Assembly (NCBI RefSeq): GCF_035918095.1
Contig: NZ_CP109137.1
Coordinates: forward strand, 8,062,001 to 8,126,000
Length of the DNA: 64,000 bases
Direction: 5' to 3'
DNA from: Streptomyces sp. NBC_01750
Lineage (GTDB): Bacteria > Actinomycetota > Actinomycetes > Streptomycetales > Streptomycetaceae
Shown here: in pieces, positions 8,079-17,095 of the stretch
Layout: each line of letters opens with the position of its first letter
How positions within the stretch are numbered: position 1 is the first letter of the stretch
Program-made: the position numbers and the translations under genes
Notes under the pieces: model-generated
Seen by the model: the letters and a program-made list of their open reading frames with translations, nothing else
Told to the model about the DNA's origin: nothing
Database searches by the model: none

Positions 8079-8882
8079 TCAGAAGGGCCCATCGGCGTGG
8101 ACCTCCGGCGGTTCGGTGCGGCCCTGGAGGCGGGCGGCCCGGTCACGGATCTGCGGAAGGCGCGTATAGAGCCCGGCTCCCGGGCACCGTGTCCAGTCGC
8201 CGTCGCGGTGGCCGGAGACCGTGTGGAAGACGGCCCGTTCTCCCTTCGGGTACTTGCTGCCGTCGTTGGTGGAGACCAGGACCGTGGTGCCGCGTGGGTC
8301 GACGCCGTACAGACCGAGCTTCCAGGCGGCGAGCCGGGCTATCGCCTCCAGCATGGGCGCGGGCATGGCCGAGCCGGAGCCGTAGCTGCCGATCGCCGCT
8401 ATGCCGACGGTGCCGACGTTGAAGCCCAGGGTGTGCGCGCCGACGACAGGATTGGCGATGCCCCCGGAGCGTCCCTCGTAGATGGTGCCGGTCCGGTCAA
8501 CGAAGAAGTTGTAGCCGACGTCGTCCCAGCCCCGGCGCTCCATGTGGTCGTCGGAGAGGAAACGGATGAGATTGGGGACCTCTCGACGGGAGTAGTCGTT
8601 TCCGCTGTTGGTGTGATGAATGAAGACCGCTTTGACCGTGGTCGCGGACAGCTCCGGCTTCTGGTGAGCCATCGGGTGGGTCTGCCAGACACTGCGCGGT
8701 ACGACGGCCGGCTGTGCGCCGGCCCACTGGGTGGCGGGCTCGGGCCGCGGGTGCGGGCGGGGGCGTGCGCGAGCCGCCGTGGGTGGCCTGCCACTGCTCC
8801 CGGCGGCGAGTGCGGCACCGATCACGCCTGCCGCGGTTGCCCTGCCCATGCCGCGGAGCAGCATGCGCCGGTCGATGGTCAT
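8079..8882 (-). CDS. Secreted peptidoglycan recognition protein / N-acetylmuramoyl-L-alanine amidase
   Basis: A 267-residue protein with a Tat-like signal (DRRMLLRG, then an Ala/Gly-rich core to about residue 28) and a Pro/Arg-rich linker to about residue 50. The rest is an Amidase_2/PGRP domain. AVFIHHTNSGNDY gives the first zinc His (89 or 90), NFFVDRTGTIYEGR is the typical central block, and SGHRDGDWTRCPG gives His225 and Cys233. It should cleave the amide bond between MurNAc and the stem peptide. The longer open frame upstream is not used: the signal peptide starts at ATG 8882. Confidence 0.88.
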   Translation of the reverse strand: MTIDRRMLLRGMGRATAAGVIGAALAAGSSGRPPTAARARPRPHPRPEPATQWAGAQPAVVPRSVWQTHPMAHQKPELSATTVKAVFIHHTNSGNDYSRREVPNLIRFLSDDHMERRGWDDVGYNFFVDRTGTIYEGRSGGIANPVVGAHTLGFNVGTVGIAAIGSYGSGSAMPAPMLEAIARLAAWKLGLYGVDPRGTTVLVSTNDGSKYPKGERAVFHTVSGHRDGDWTRCPGAGLYTRLPQIRDRAARLQGRTEPPEVHADGPF

Positions 8883-8980
8883 GAGCCCGAGCGTACGACG
8901 GCACTCCCGGGTGCGCCTCCGCTGCGCGCGGCGTCGCGAGGTGTACGGTCCCGCGACGTCTTCTCGCACATCATGGCCGG

Positions 8981-9223
8981 TCACGAAGGCGGCGGGGTCG
9001 GCTGCACCGTCCGGTGGCGCAGCAGCACGATGCCCGGTCCCGTCGCGACGATGTCTCCGCCCGGACCGGACTCCAGCGCCCGAACCTCGACTCTGAGCAC
9101 ACCCCGCAGCACCGTGGTGCGCGCGTCCAACGGGGGGTCCCGGGCGTCGCCGCGCGGCGCGGCGAGCTGTGGGCATCGGAGCCGGTACGGGGTCGGAGAC
9201 CGTGCGAGCGGGTCTTCAGCTCC
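8981..9223 (-). pseudogene. Open frame with coding-like composition, no clear start (possible remnant)
   Basis: The 392-bp gap 8883-9274 holds no annotated gene. On the minus strand one frame is open for 80 codons and has strongly GC-biased third positions. Its last part reads IVATGPGIVLLRHRTV and ends at a TGA at 8981-8983. No ATG or GTG with a ribosome site starts it, and a stop lies directly upstream. It may be the tail of a decayed gene or a short gene starting at the internal TTG or GTG codons. I do not recognise the family. Confidence 0.3.
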
Positions 9224-9274
9224 TCACCGAGCCGGATAACGCGGCCGCGGAGATCGCGCGGGTGCGGCGGAGGC

Positions 9275-10036
9275 TCAGACGCACCGGTACCTGAAGTGTG
9301 TGGCGACCGTGTGCCGGGACGGCGAGATGATCCGCAGTTCCGCACTGGCCCGGTACTCGCCCCGGCCACGGAACGTCCACAACAGATGCAGACGTGCCTG
9401 CTTCTGGCCGCGTGTCATCTTCTCCCGCAACAGGCCCGATTCGGTGCCGTCGCTGCGCACCCAGCGATACGTCACCGTGCCGGGCCGTCCGTTGGTCTCC
9501 AGCACGCCCACAACGTCGGCCGTGCCCTCGCAGCCGGGCCCTTCCGCGGCGGTCTGCACCGTCACGTCCCGCACGGCCAGGCCAGGGCCGTACCGCTGCC
9601 AGGCGAGGAAAGCGAGCACCGCCAGCAGCACCACGGCGGCCAGGGCATACCGCCGGAGTCCGCCGCGGCTGCGTTCACGGGGCTCCGGCCGGGCGGGCTC
9701 GCCGGGCAGTGTCCCGTGCCAGAGTGCGGCGGTCGTGTTGTCGCGATTCCGGCTCTGGACGACCGCGGTCACTCCCGGGCCGAAGCGGAGTACCTCGCCA
9801 TCGACACGGTCGGGTGCCACGCTCGTGGGCTGCCCGCCCTGGATCAGGGTGGCCTTCTCCAGCGCCGCCGGCGTGGTCGGCGCGGACTCGGGGTCCGGCC
9901 GTTCGAACCAGTGGCTGCCCAGCGCGGTCGCGCTGTAGCCGTCGCTGTCGCCGACTCCGTCGTGACCTGAGCGCGCAGGTGCGACGTCACCGGGGTGACC
10001 CGGCGCGCGGTCGTGGGGGATACGTGGGTCCTTCAT
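9275..10036 (-). CDS. Single-pass membrane protein coupled to the Ser/Thr kinase
   Basis: A 253-residue protein whose ATG overlaps the kinase stop by four bases. The first 130 residues are hydrophilic and contain ALWHGTLPGEP; one transmembrane helix follows at about 135-155 (YALAAVVLLAVLAFLAW). The C-terminal extracytoplasmic part (about 95 residues) has two Cys, and its stretch TVTYRWVRSDG followed by LWTFRGRGEYRASAELR is similar in design to the extracellular tail of the kinase encoded just upstream (ITLDHTFRGRSCYWGVRAT). It may be a substrate or co-receptor of the kinase. No named family recognised. Confidence 0.7.
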   Translation of the reverse strand: MKDPRIPHDRAPGHPGDVAPARSGHDGVGDSDGYSATALGSHWFERPDPESAPTTPAALEKATLIQGGQPTSVAPDRVDGEVLRFGPGVTAVVQSRNRDNTTAALWHGTLPGEPARPEPRERSRGGLRRYALAAVVLLAVLAFLAWQRYGPGLAVRDVTVQTAAEGPGCEGTADVVGVLETNGRPGTVTYRWVRSDGTESGLLREKMTRGQKQARLHLLWTFRGRGEYRASAELRIISPSRHTVATHFRYRCV

Positions 10037-11643
10037 TGGATGCTGCACCGCCGGGTCAGGATCTGCTGCGTGGAACTGCCGTTCGCGGCAGTCGGGTTCG
10101 TCGTCGCCCGTACGCCCCAGTAACAGCTTCGCCCTCGGAATGTGTGGTCCAGCGTGATCGTGTATTGCGTCGCGCCGCTTCGCTCGAAGGTCTGCGAGCC
10201 GTCCTGTGTGCCCAGTTCACCCTTCGCATCGCCGGCGAACCAGGCGATGACGATGGTCACGGGACCGGTGCCGTCCGTGACGACGTCGATGGACGCGGCG
10301 GCACCCGTCGTACTCGTCTGGCGCAGGCTCGAGACGGAGACGGACCTGACCTTCACCGGAGCGGTGGTGGGAGGGGAAGTGCTGGGGTCGGCGGACGGCG
10401 CGGACGACGACGGGGAGGACGGGGTCGAAGACATCCCGGGTGAGGGCGTGCCGGGTCCGGCGGTCGCGCTGCCGGAAGGAGAAGGGGAGCTGTCGGCGGA
10501 GGCAGAGGCACTGCCCGTCGCCGACGGGCTCGCCGAGCCGGACGGGCCGACGGGCGAAGTGGCGGCCGTGCCCGGTACCGCGCTGGTGGTGGCGACGGAC
10601 TGAGCCGTCTGCTGCCGCGGGTCGTCCCCGGTCGCCTTCGCGGCAACGGCGACCAGCACGGCCACAACGAGCGCGGCGATGCCTGTCAGCACCCCACGCA
10701 GGCCGGGCTTCCAGCTGCCCCAGCCGCCGCCGAGCGCGGTCGTGGCCAGCTCGGTGGTCCCCGCGGCCTGGCCCGCGGCCGAGGGGAGGAGGAGCGGCAA
10801 CAGCGCGGCAAGCGCGGCGAGTTTCCGCTGGCCCCGCTCCTCCCAGTCCGGGCCGTAGGCGGCCCCGGCGATCTCCTCGAGCTCCGCCACGAACGCCGCC
10901 GCGTTCGCGGGCCGCGCTTCCGGCTCCTTCGCCATTCCGCGCCTGATCAGCGGGCGCACCGGCTCCGGAGCCTCCTCCTCGGGGACCGGTGCGCTGATGT
11001 GCTGCAGTGCCAGCTCGGCGAAGTTCTCGCCGGAGAACGGCTTGCTGCCCGTCAGGCACTCGTAGAACGTCGCGGTCGCGGCGTAGACGTCGGCCGCCGG
11101 TGAGGCGGGCTCCCCGTTCCACTGTTCCGGGGCCATATAGGCGGGAGTGCCGGCCACTCCCGGCGTGGTGCCGCGTCCCGCGGCGATGCCGAAGTCGACC
11201 AGCTTGGACGAGCCGTCCACCGCGACCAGGACGTTCTCCGGTTTGTAGTCGCGGTGCACCACACCCGCCCGGTGCGCGGCCGCCAGTCCCAGCAGCGAGC
11301 CCTTGAGTACCACGAGCGCCGCTTCGGGGCCTGTAGCGCCTTCGCGCTGCAGTAGCGCGCGCAGGGCGATGCCGTCGACGAGCTCCATCACGATGGCGGC
11401 GCCCTGCGGCGCTTCGACGTATTCGTACAGCCCCACCACATACGGCGAATCGAGGCCGCCGAGCAGACGTGCCTCCGCCCGGAACACCTGAACGAAGCCG
11501 GAATCCGTCCGCAGCCTCTCGCTGAGGTACTTGACGGCGACCGGCATGCCGGTCGCGTCATGGACGGCCAGGACGACGCGCCCGCTGCCACCGGAGCCCA
11601 ACTCCCGGGACTCGGTGTACCCGGGTACCGACCACGCGTTCAT
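10033..11643 (-). CDS. Transmembrane Ser/Thr protein kinase
   Basis: A 536-residue Hanks-type kinase. Residues 8-270 form the kinase domain: Gly-rich loop GSGGSGRV, Lys38 in VAVKYL, catalytic Asp132 in HRDYKPEN, DFG Asp150 and the APE motif in AYMAPEQW. A single membrane helix lies near 325-350, followed by a long Ser/Thr/Pro linker and an extracellular C-terminal domain with two Cys, in place of the PASTA repeats seen in other actinomycete kinases. GAGGGGGGC precedes the ATG. It is coupled to the downstream membrane protein. The signal sensed is unknown. Confidence 0.92.
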   Translation of the reverse strand: MNAWSVPGYTESRELGSGGSGRVVLAVHDATGMPVAVKYLSERLRTDSGFVQVFRAEARLLGGLDSPYVVGLYEYVEAPQGAAIVMELVDGIALRALLQREGATGPEAALVVLKGSLLGLAAAHRAGVVHRDYKPENVLVAVDGSSKLVDFGIAAGRGTTPGVAGTPAYMAPEQWNGEPASPAADVYAATATFYECLTGSKPFSGENFAELALQHISAPVPEEEAPEPVRPLIRRGMAKEPEARPANAAAFVAELEEIAGAAYGPDWEERGQRKLAALAALLPLLLPSAAGQAAGTTELATTALGGGWGSWKPGLRGVLTGIAALVVAVLVAVAAKATGDDPRQQTAQSVATTSAVPGTAATSPVGPSGSASPSATGSASASADSSPSPSGSATAGPGTPSPGMSSTPSSPSSSAPSADPSTSPPTTAPVKVRSVSVSSLRQTSTTGAAASIDVVTDGTGPVTIVIAWFAGDAKGELGTQDGSQTFERSGATQYTITLDHTFRGRSCYWGVRATTNPTAANGSSTQQILTRRCSIQ

Positions 11644-12054
11644 CCTGCCCCCCTCGGCACCCGCGGTTACCGGCGGTCGAATGCGCCGCCACGAAGTTGT
11701 GCGCGACCGCCGCACGCTAGCCCACCTGCTGTCCTCATGGGGGACACAATTCCGTCACGAGTGGTTCCCGCCGCGGAGTCGGCCTCCTGTGACGAGGGCC
11801 TCGTCAGGCAGTCCGGAAGCGGTGGTGCGGGTACGCATGAGCAGCCCGGGGCCCCGGCGGGGCCGTGACGGTGGGGCCGCCCGAACGCGCGGGCCCTGCT
11901 CGGAATCCGGCCAACCTTGGCCCGGCGGCGGTTTGTTGGCATGGACCTGATCATCGTGTTTCGGTTACGCTCCGGCCGGGCGCGCGGTGAGAGCGCTCTC
12001 GTGTGCTTGCTGTTCCATCCCCCACGAAGCTGGAACAACCGAAGGGTCAAAGCC
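11644..12054. promoter_or_regulatory. Divergent region between the Ser/Thr kinase and the protease
   Basis: A 411-bp gap with no convincing gene. It holds a 17-bp odd palindrome, TGACGAGG-g-CCTCGTCA (11790-11806), placed about 150 bp upstream of the kinase start, which looks like an operator. A TTGGCA at 11936-11941 could be the -35 of the protease promoter; no good -10 is evident. Confidence 0.4.
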
Positions 12055-13203
12055 TTGAGACGCACGACAGGTATACGCACCGGCATGTCCGCGCTCCTCC
12101 TTCTGGGCGCCTGGGCGGCCGTAGGACTCGCCCCGGCCGCTGCCGCGACTCCCACCCCGGTTCCCGAACCGCAGGCCTCCGCCGGTCTGCTCGCCGCCAT
12201 GCAGCGGGACCTGGGCCTGACGAAGAGTCAGGCGGAGGCCCGCCTTGCGGCGGAGAAAACGGCGACCGCCGTCGAAGGAAAGGCGCGGCGCGCCGCGGGA
12301 ACGTCGTTCGGCGGCTCCTGGTTCGACGTGGGCAGCGGAAAGCTGACCGTGGCCGTCACCAACGGGAAGCGCGCCGACGCCGTACGCGCGACGGGTGCCT
12401 CGGTCCGGCTCGTGACGCACAGCGCGCAGCACCTCGAGTCGGCCAAGAAGAAGATCGACAAGCTGTCCGCCCCGGCCGGCGTCAGCAGCTGGCACGTCGA
12501 CCCCCGAGCCAACCGGGTCGTCGTGAACGTCATCGCATCCGAGCGGCGTGACAACGATGTCGAAGACTTCATCGCCCGAGCCCGCCGAGCCGGCCCGGTC
12601 CAGGTCGAGGAGGCGACCGAGGCACCCGAGACCTACGCGGCCGGGACCGTGGGCGGCGACCCGTACTACACCGGCAATGTCCGGTGCTCGATCGGCTTCT
12701 CCGTGTACGGCGGCTTCGTCACGGCCGGGCACTGCGGTCGGCCGGGAGCGGCGGTCCGCGGCTGGGACGGTTCCGCCATCGGCGCCTTCCAGGGCTCGTC
12801 CTTCCCCGACAACGACTACGCCTGGGTCAGCGTCGGCAACGGCTGGTGGACCGTCCCCGTGGTCCTCGGCTGGGGCACCGTCTCCGACCGGTTGGTCCGC
12901 GGCTCGGCCGAAGCCCCCGTCGGCGCCTCGATATGCCGCTCCGGCTCCACGTCGCACTGGCACTGCGGCAATGTCCTGGCCAAGAACGAGACCGTCAACT
13001 ACAGCCAGGGCGCGGTCCATCAGATGACGAAGACGAGCGTCTGCGCCGAGCCAGGAGACTCGGGCGGATCCTTCATCAGCGGCGACCAGGCCCAGGGGGT
13101 GACCTCCGGTGGCTGGGGCAACTGCAGCGGCGGAGGCGAGACCTGGTACCAGCCGATCAACGAAATCCTCGGCCGGTACGGCCTGACGCTGCACACCGCC
13201 TGA
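12055..13203 (+). CDS. Secreted streptogrisin-type serine protease (S1 family)
   Basis: A 382-residue preproprotease. TTG 12055 is preferred because GAAGGG lies about 9 nt upstream and a normal signal peptide follows (core ALLLLGAWAAVGLAP). Residues about 40-195 are the pro-region of alpha-lytic/streptogrisin proteases (SWFDVGSGKLTVAVT and VVVNVIASER segments). The mature chymotrypsin fold has His226 (VTAGHCG), Asp254 (DNDYAWV) and Ser336 (EPGDSGGSF), with paired Cys. The pro-region should fold the enzyme and be cut off outside the cell. It has no added C-terminal domain. Confidence 0.92.
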   Translation: MRRTTGIRTGMSALLLLGAWAAVGLAPAAAATPTPVPEPQASAGLLAAMQRDLGLTKSQAEARLAAEKTATAVEGKARRAAGTSFGGSWFDVGSGKLTVAVTNGKRADAVRATGASVRLVTHSAQHLESAKKKIDKLSAPAGVSSWHVDPRANRVVVNVIASERRDNDVEDFIARARRAGPVQVEEATEAPETYAAGTVGGDPYYTGNVRCSIGFSVYGGFVTAGHCGRPGAAVRGWDGSAIGAFQGSSFPDNDYAWVSVGNGWWTVPVVLGWGTVSDRLVRGSAEAPVGASICRSGSTSHWHCGNVLAKNETVNYSQGAVHQMTKTSVCAEPGDSGGSFISGDQAQGVTSGGWGNCSGGGETWYQPINEILGRYGLTLHTA

Positions 13204-13226
13204 CAAGCCGCCCCCCACGGGCCGGG

Positions 13227-13274
13227 CCCGCCGCGATACGGAAAGGCCCTGAACCGGCCCTCCGCCGCGGCGGG
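13227..13274. terminator. Possible bidirectional hairpin between convergent genes
   Basis: CCCGCCGCG and CGCGGCGGG can pair over 9 bp around a 30-nt loop with internal GGCC pairing. It lies between the protease and the reductase gene that read toward each other. The long loop makes this uncertain. Confidence 0.35.
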
Positions 13275-13323
13275 CTCTGCCGGGCGGGGAGGTTCGACAG
13301 GCGGTGGCTGGTGCTCGGCGGTG

Positions 13324-14040
13324 TCAGCGGTAGTCGGGATTGGGGAAGTCGTCGCGGCAGCCGGCGTCCCATTCGGAGCGCTGATTGCCATGTGCCGGGA
13401 TGCCGCCCGCCTGCTTCAGCAGCGCGCCGAGGTGCATGAGGTTCCAGGTCATGAAGGTCGTGTTGCGGTTGGTGAAGTCGTTCTGCGGGCCGCCCGAGCC
13501 CGGGTCCAGGTAGGAGGGGCCGGGGCCGGCTTCGCCGATCCAGCCGGCATCGGCTTGCGGCGGGATGGTGTAGCCGAGGTGCTGGAGGCTGTAGAGGATG
13601 TTCATGGCGCAGTGTTTGACGCCGTCCTCGTTGCCGGTGATGAGGCAGCCGCCGACGCGTCCGTAGTACGCGTACTGGCCGCGGTCGTTGAGGATGCTGG
13701 AGCACGCGTAGAGGCGCTCGATGACCTGCTTCATCACGGAGCTGTTGTCGCCGAGCCAGATCGGTCCGCAGAGGGTGAGGATGTCGGCGGCCATGACCTT
13801 TTCGTGCAGCTGGGGCCAGGCGTCGCTCTCCCAGCCGTGCTCGGTCATATCGGGCCAGACACCGGTCGCGATGTCGTGGTCGACGGCGCGGATCACCTCG
13901 GTCGTGACGCCTGCCTTCTCCATGACCGTGCGGCTCTTGTCGATCAGGCCCTCGGTGTTGCTGGTCTCGGGGGAGCGCTTGAGCGTGCAGTTGATGAACA
14001 GGGCGCGCAGCTGGTCGTAGCGGTCCGTCGTCGCGGGCAT
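13324..14040 (-). CDS. Flavodoxin-like NAD(P)H-dependent oxidoreductase
   Basis: A 238-residue protein of the flavodoxin/NADPH-dependent FMN reductase fold. The ALFINCTLKRSPETSNTEGL segment near the start matches the phosphate-binding loop, and ILTLCGPIWLGDNSS is the second FMN-contact strand. The ATG at 14040 has GAGGAG 9 nt upstream, so the longer open frame is ignored. It would reduce flavin or small electrophiles with NAD(P)H. It is read away from the DUF5988 gene over a 234-bp gap. Confidence 0.8.
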   Translation of the reverse strand: MPATTDRYDQLRALFINCTLKRSPETSNTEGLIDKSRTVMEKAGVTTEVIRAVDHDIATGVWPDMTEHGWESDAWPQLHEKVMAADILTLCGPIWLGDNSSVMKQVIERLYACSSILNDRGQYAYYGRVGGCLITGNEDGVKHCAMNILYSLQHLGYTIPPQADAGWIGEAGPGPSYLDPGSGGPQNDFTNRNTTFMTWNLMHLGALLKQAGGIPAHGNQRSEWDAGCRDDFPNPDYR

Positions 14041-14274
14041 CGGCTGTCTCCTCGTGGCGGTGGGAGTGCGCCACCAGCCTGCTGCCGCCGTGCATGGCGG
14101 TCCACAGCGGTGGCCCGAATGCATGAGATGCGACCGCCGTATGCGTTTGCCGGGTCTCACCGGTAGCGACCTCCCTGCGCTGAGAGCGCTCTTGCGGAAG
14201 CGGCGGCCCGGAGACCGTCACCCCCTTGTCGCTGTCAAGGTGCGAGCGGTGGCGCCGGTAGCAAGACTGGGGTC

Positions 14275-14475
14275 ATGGCTAGCAAGGCAGTCCTCGAGGG
14301 TGGTCCGGATGATCTGCCGGATCGGATCGTCCCGATCACCCCGCCCGGACAAGAGCTGAAGATTCCGCACCGCGGCGGGTACGAGCACTTCAAGGTCACG
14401 TCGCGGCATCTGGACAGCCCGGAGGGACGGTTGCCTGTCTACGAATGGTGGGAACGGACGGAGATCGCCGAATAG
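14275..14475 (+). CDS. DUF5988 family small protein
   Basis: A 66-residue protein with the features of DUF5988: an N-terminal LEGGPDDLPDRIV block, KIPHRGGYEHFKV in the middle and a C-terminal VYEWWERTEIAE. No signal or membrane segment. Proteins of this family occur in actinomycetes, often near specialised metabolite genes, with no known function. A strong hairpin follows 17 nt after the stop, so it is its own transcription unit. Confidence 0.75.
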   Translation: MASKAVLEGGPDDLPDRIVPITPPGQELKIPHRGGYEHFKVTSRHLDSPEGRLPVYEWWERTEIAE

Positions 14476-14491
14476 GACCCGATGAGCAGGA

Positions 14492-14518
14492 CTCGGTGCG
14501 GGCGGGGCCCGCGCCGAG
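14492..14518 (+). terminator. Terminator hairpin after the DUF5988 gene
   Basis: CTCGGTGCGGGC and GCCCGCGCCGAG form a 12-bp stem with one G-T pair and a GGG loop, starting 17 nt past the stop. Confidence 0.75.
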
Positions 14519-14726
14519 CCGGTGGGTAGTGCCGTGCCCCGTCCCGCGCCCGGAGCTCCTCGTTCTCACAGGTCAAAGCCGGTCCCGTACATCTCGATGA
14601 TGATCGGCTTCGGTCCCGTAGCACTTCGGTCGTACCCGACAACACATACGCCGGGGGATTCGCAGTATGCCTGTCGGCTCATAGCTTCTTGATCAGTAAC
14701 AGCGATGATCAGGAGGCCACAGAGAT

Positions 14727-15797
14727 ATGTACGGCAAGGCATTCGCCCCCGAATACCAGGGCGAACTGGGCTCGGTGCTGGGCGTCAATTCCTCGTACGA
14801 CGAGGTGCTGGCCACCGCGACCCACGCGCGGCGCCACGCCGTCTCGGCACTCGACCGCGCCCGGGCCTCGCTCGCCGTCGCCGAGGCCGGCCGACGGCTG
14901 GGCAGGGTTGCCGAAGCCGGTGCCTCCTGGCGCGACAGCTACCGCGCCGCCCGGCAGGCCGGCGATCGGGGCGCGATGGCGTGGGCTCTGTGGAGCGGTG
15001 GCACGCTGGCCCGGCAGTGCGGAGCGCTGCCGCTGGCCCGCCGCCTGCTGGCTGCCGCCGTCGACCTCGCCGTGGAGGGCGGTGATCGCCTCGCCCATGG
15101 TTACTCGCTCGCGGGCCTCGCCGAGACGGGCCGGATCCAGGGCGACTACGAGGCCGTCGCGGAGATGCACGAGCAACTGCTCGCGCAGGCACGGGCTCAC
15201 GGTGAATCGCGGCACATGGTCTGGGCGATGTCCGGCATCGCGCAGATGCACCGCAACACCGGCGCATGCGACAAGGCCTTGGCGCTGTTCGAAGAGTGCG
15301 CCAGGATCGCGGACGACGCGGACGACGCACGGGGGCGGGCCTGGTCACTGCGCGGTATAGCCGACGTGGTGTCCGTGCAGGGCGATACAGAGCGGGCACT
15401 GACACTCCTGGCCGAAGCCGCAACCATCTGCCGTGACATGGAACTGGCCGGCGCGCTCGCCTACAACCACAAGATGCGCGGCAACGTCCTTTTCCGCGCG
15501 GCCCGTTACGAAGAGGCCTGCGCCGTCTACTCACGGTCCCTGCGTGAATTCCGCGATATGAACGAGCCCCGTGGAGCGGCCCTGTCCCGTCTCGGCCTCG
15601 TCAAGTCCCGCTCCCGACAGGGTCGTGCACCGGATGCGACGCTCGCGGAACTCGCAGAGCTGGAAACGGAGTTCAAGCGGATCGGGCTGCGTCACGCCCG
15701 GCAGACGGTCATCGCTTTCCGGGACGAACTGGCGGGGGTGCACCGGAACACCGACCCGTCCCCCGCCCACCTCCCTTCCGCCGGAACCATCAGCTGA
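14727..15797 (+). CDS. Tetratricopeptide-repeat protein
   Basis: A 356-residue all-helical protein with about seven TPR-like helix pairs, for example AWALWSGGTLARQCGALPLA, GYSLAGLAETGRIQGDYEA and AWSLRGIADVVSVQGDTERA. No enzymatic domain, DNA-binding domain or signal peptide is seen. AGGAGG lies 10 nt before the ATG. The gene overlaps the end of the convergent DoxX gene by 8 bp. TPR proteins of this kind are protein-binding scaffolds; the partner is unknown. Confidence 0.75.
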   Translation: MYGKAFAPEYQGELGSVLGVNSSYDEVLATATHARRHAVSALDRARASLAVAEAGRRLGRVAEAGASWRDSYRAARQAGDRGAMAWALWSGGTLARQCGALPLARRLLAAAVDLAVEGGDRLAHGYSLAGLAETGRIQGDYEAVAEMHEQLLAQARAHGESRHMVWAMSGIAQMHRNTGACDKALALFEECARIADDADDARGRAWSLRGIADVVSVQGDTERALTLLAEAATICRDMELAGALAYNHKMRGNVLFRAARYEEACAVYSRSLREFRDMNEPRGAALSRLGLVKSRSRQGRAPDATLAELAELETEFKRIGLRHARQTVIAFRDELAGVHRNTDPSPAHLPSAGTIS

Positions 15798-16209
15798 TGT
15801 GGAAGAGCGGGCCCGTGAGAGTGAGTCCCAGATCGTGGCCGGCGTACGAGAAGAACGCGAAAAGCATCAGCCCCGCACCGGCCAGCGACAGATCCTTGAG
15901 GAAGCCGACCATCTCCATCGTCTTGGACGGTTCGGCGGTCTCCTTCCAGAAGGCGTGCATCAGGAACGCCGTCGGAAGGAGGAAGCCGACCAAGAGCAGT
16001 GCGCCCAGGTCCGCCCAGACCCCGAACGCCACCATGAGGCCGCCGGCGAGGAGCAGGCACCCGCTGCCCAGGACCGCCGCCGCGGGTGCGGGGACTCCGC
16101 GGGAGCCGGCATAGCCGGCCATGGCCTTCGTTTTGGTGAGGTGGCCGACGGCCGAGTTGAGGAACAGGACGCAGAAGAGGATGCGACCGATGAGCACGAG
16201 GACGTCCAT
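15790..16209 (-). CDS. DoxX-family membrane protein
   Basis: A 139-residue protein with four hydrophobic helices and the DoxX pattern: LIGRILFCVLFLNSAVGHL at the N-terminus, then LGSGCLLLAGGLMVAFG and GALLLVGFLLPTAFLMHAFW. GGAGG lies 6 nt before the ATG at 16209, so the much longer open frame upstream is not used. DoxX proteins are linked to quinone or thiol redox systems in membranes, but this subgroup has no fixed role. Confidence 0.8.
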   Translation of the reverse strand: MDVLVLIGRILFCVLFLNSAVGHLTKTKAMAGYAGSRGVPAPAAAVLGSGCLLLAGGLMVAFGVWADLGALLLVGFLLPTAFLMHAFWKETAEPSKTMEMVGFLKDLSLAGAGLMLFAFFSYAGHDLGLTLTGPLFHIS

Positions 16210-16321
16210 GGTTACCTCCGGCATCGCAGGTAATTGAAGACAAAACCTCTTCTGTGTAATTCTACGCTTCGCAGGGACGAAATCCATGTCGGCGGGCGCA
16301 CACCGCGCGGCCACTCGCCCG

Positions 16322-17095
16322 TCAGGGCCGCGATGCGGCGGATCCGGCAGAGCCTTCCAGGAGTTCGAGGAACCGGCGGCCGAAAAGGTACGCGTCCCCC
16401 GGCCAACGGGCCGAGAGGTAGTTGCGGTCCTGTACGACGAACGCGTGTGAGTCGTCGGTCGCGGTTCCGCGCGCCGTGAGCACCCGGGGCCCGCGCTCGA
16501 ACAGTGTGCCCGGATCGTCCAGCGCGGCCCTGACCTCGTCCTCCACATAGGCCGGATAGGTGCGGTAATAGCGGCCGAGGCGCCACGCGGTGGTGAGATA
16601 GGCCGAGCGTTCCATGTACTTCGGCAGGCAGGTCGTACGGCGGTCCGCCAGCACGCTGCGGCCGCCGGCTCCCGCACGCGACCGCGCCAGGACGAGCACG
16701 CCGTGGCAGATCGCGCCGACCGGCCGGTCCAGCGCCCAGAACCTGCCGACCTGCTGGTGCAGCACCTCCGAGCCCAGGTACTGCCGCATCCCCTGCGCGT
16801 GCCCGCCCGGCAGGATCAGCCCGTCGTACTCCTCCGCCTTCAGATCCGCCCATCCCACGGTCGCGGCGAATTCCCGGGACCGGGTGAGCTCGTCGTAGAA
16901 GTCCTTGGGCTCCTTCTCGGCGCCGAGTTGCCCGAAGAGCACGCCCCTCAGCAGGAGCGGATCCGCGGCGGGGCTTGTTCCCGCGCGCTCGGTGGCGAAG
17001 ACGACCTGGTGCCCGGCGGCGGTGAGAATCCGCCAGGGCACGGCCACCTCGGTGACGTCGAAATCGCGGTCGGGAACCGGCATCAGTACACGCAT
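16322..17095 (-). CDS. DJ-1/PfpI-family (class I glutamine amidotransferase-like) protein
   Basis: A 257-residue protein with the DJ-1/PfpI fold. GLILPGGHAQGM is the strand before the nucleophile elbow and GAICHGVLVLARS carries the conserved Cys. The N-terminus has a DVTEVAVPWRILTAAGHQVVFAT segment typical of the ThiJ/PfpI family. Likely cytoplasmic. Possible activities include glyoxalase III-like or hydratase chemistry; nothing in the context decides. Confidence 0.8.
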   Translation of the reverse strand: MRVLMPVPDRDFDVTEVAVPWRILTAAGHQVVFATERAGTSPAADPLLLRGVLFGQLGAEKEPKDFYDELTRSREFAATVGWADLKAEEYDGLILPGGHAQGMRQYLGSEVLHQQVGRFWALDRPVGAICHGVLVLARSRAGAGGRSVLADRRTTCLPKYMERSAYLTTAWRLGRYYRTYPAYVEDEVRAALDDPGTLFERGPRVLTARGTATDDSHAFVVQDRNYLSARWPGDAYLFGRRFLELLEGSAGSAASRP

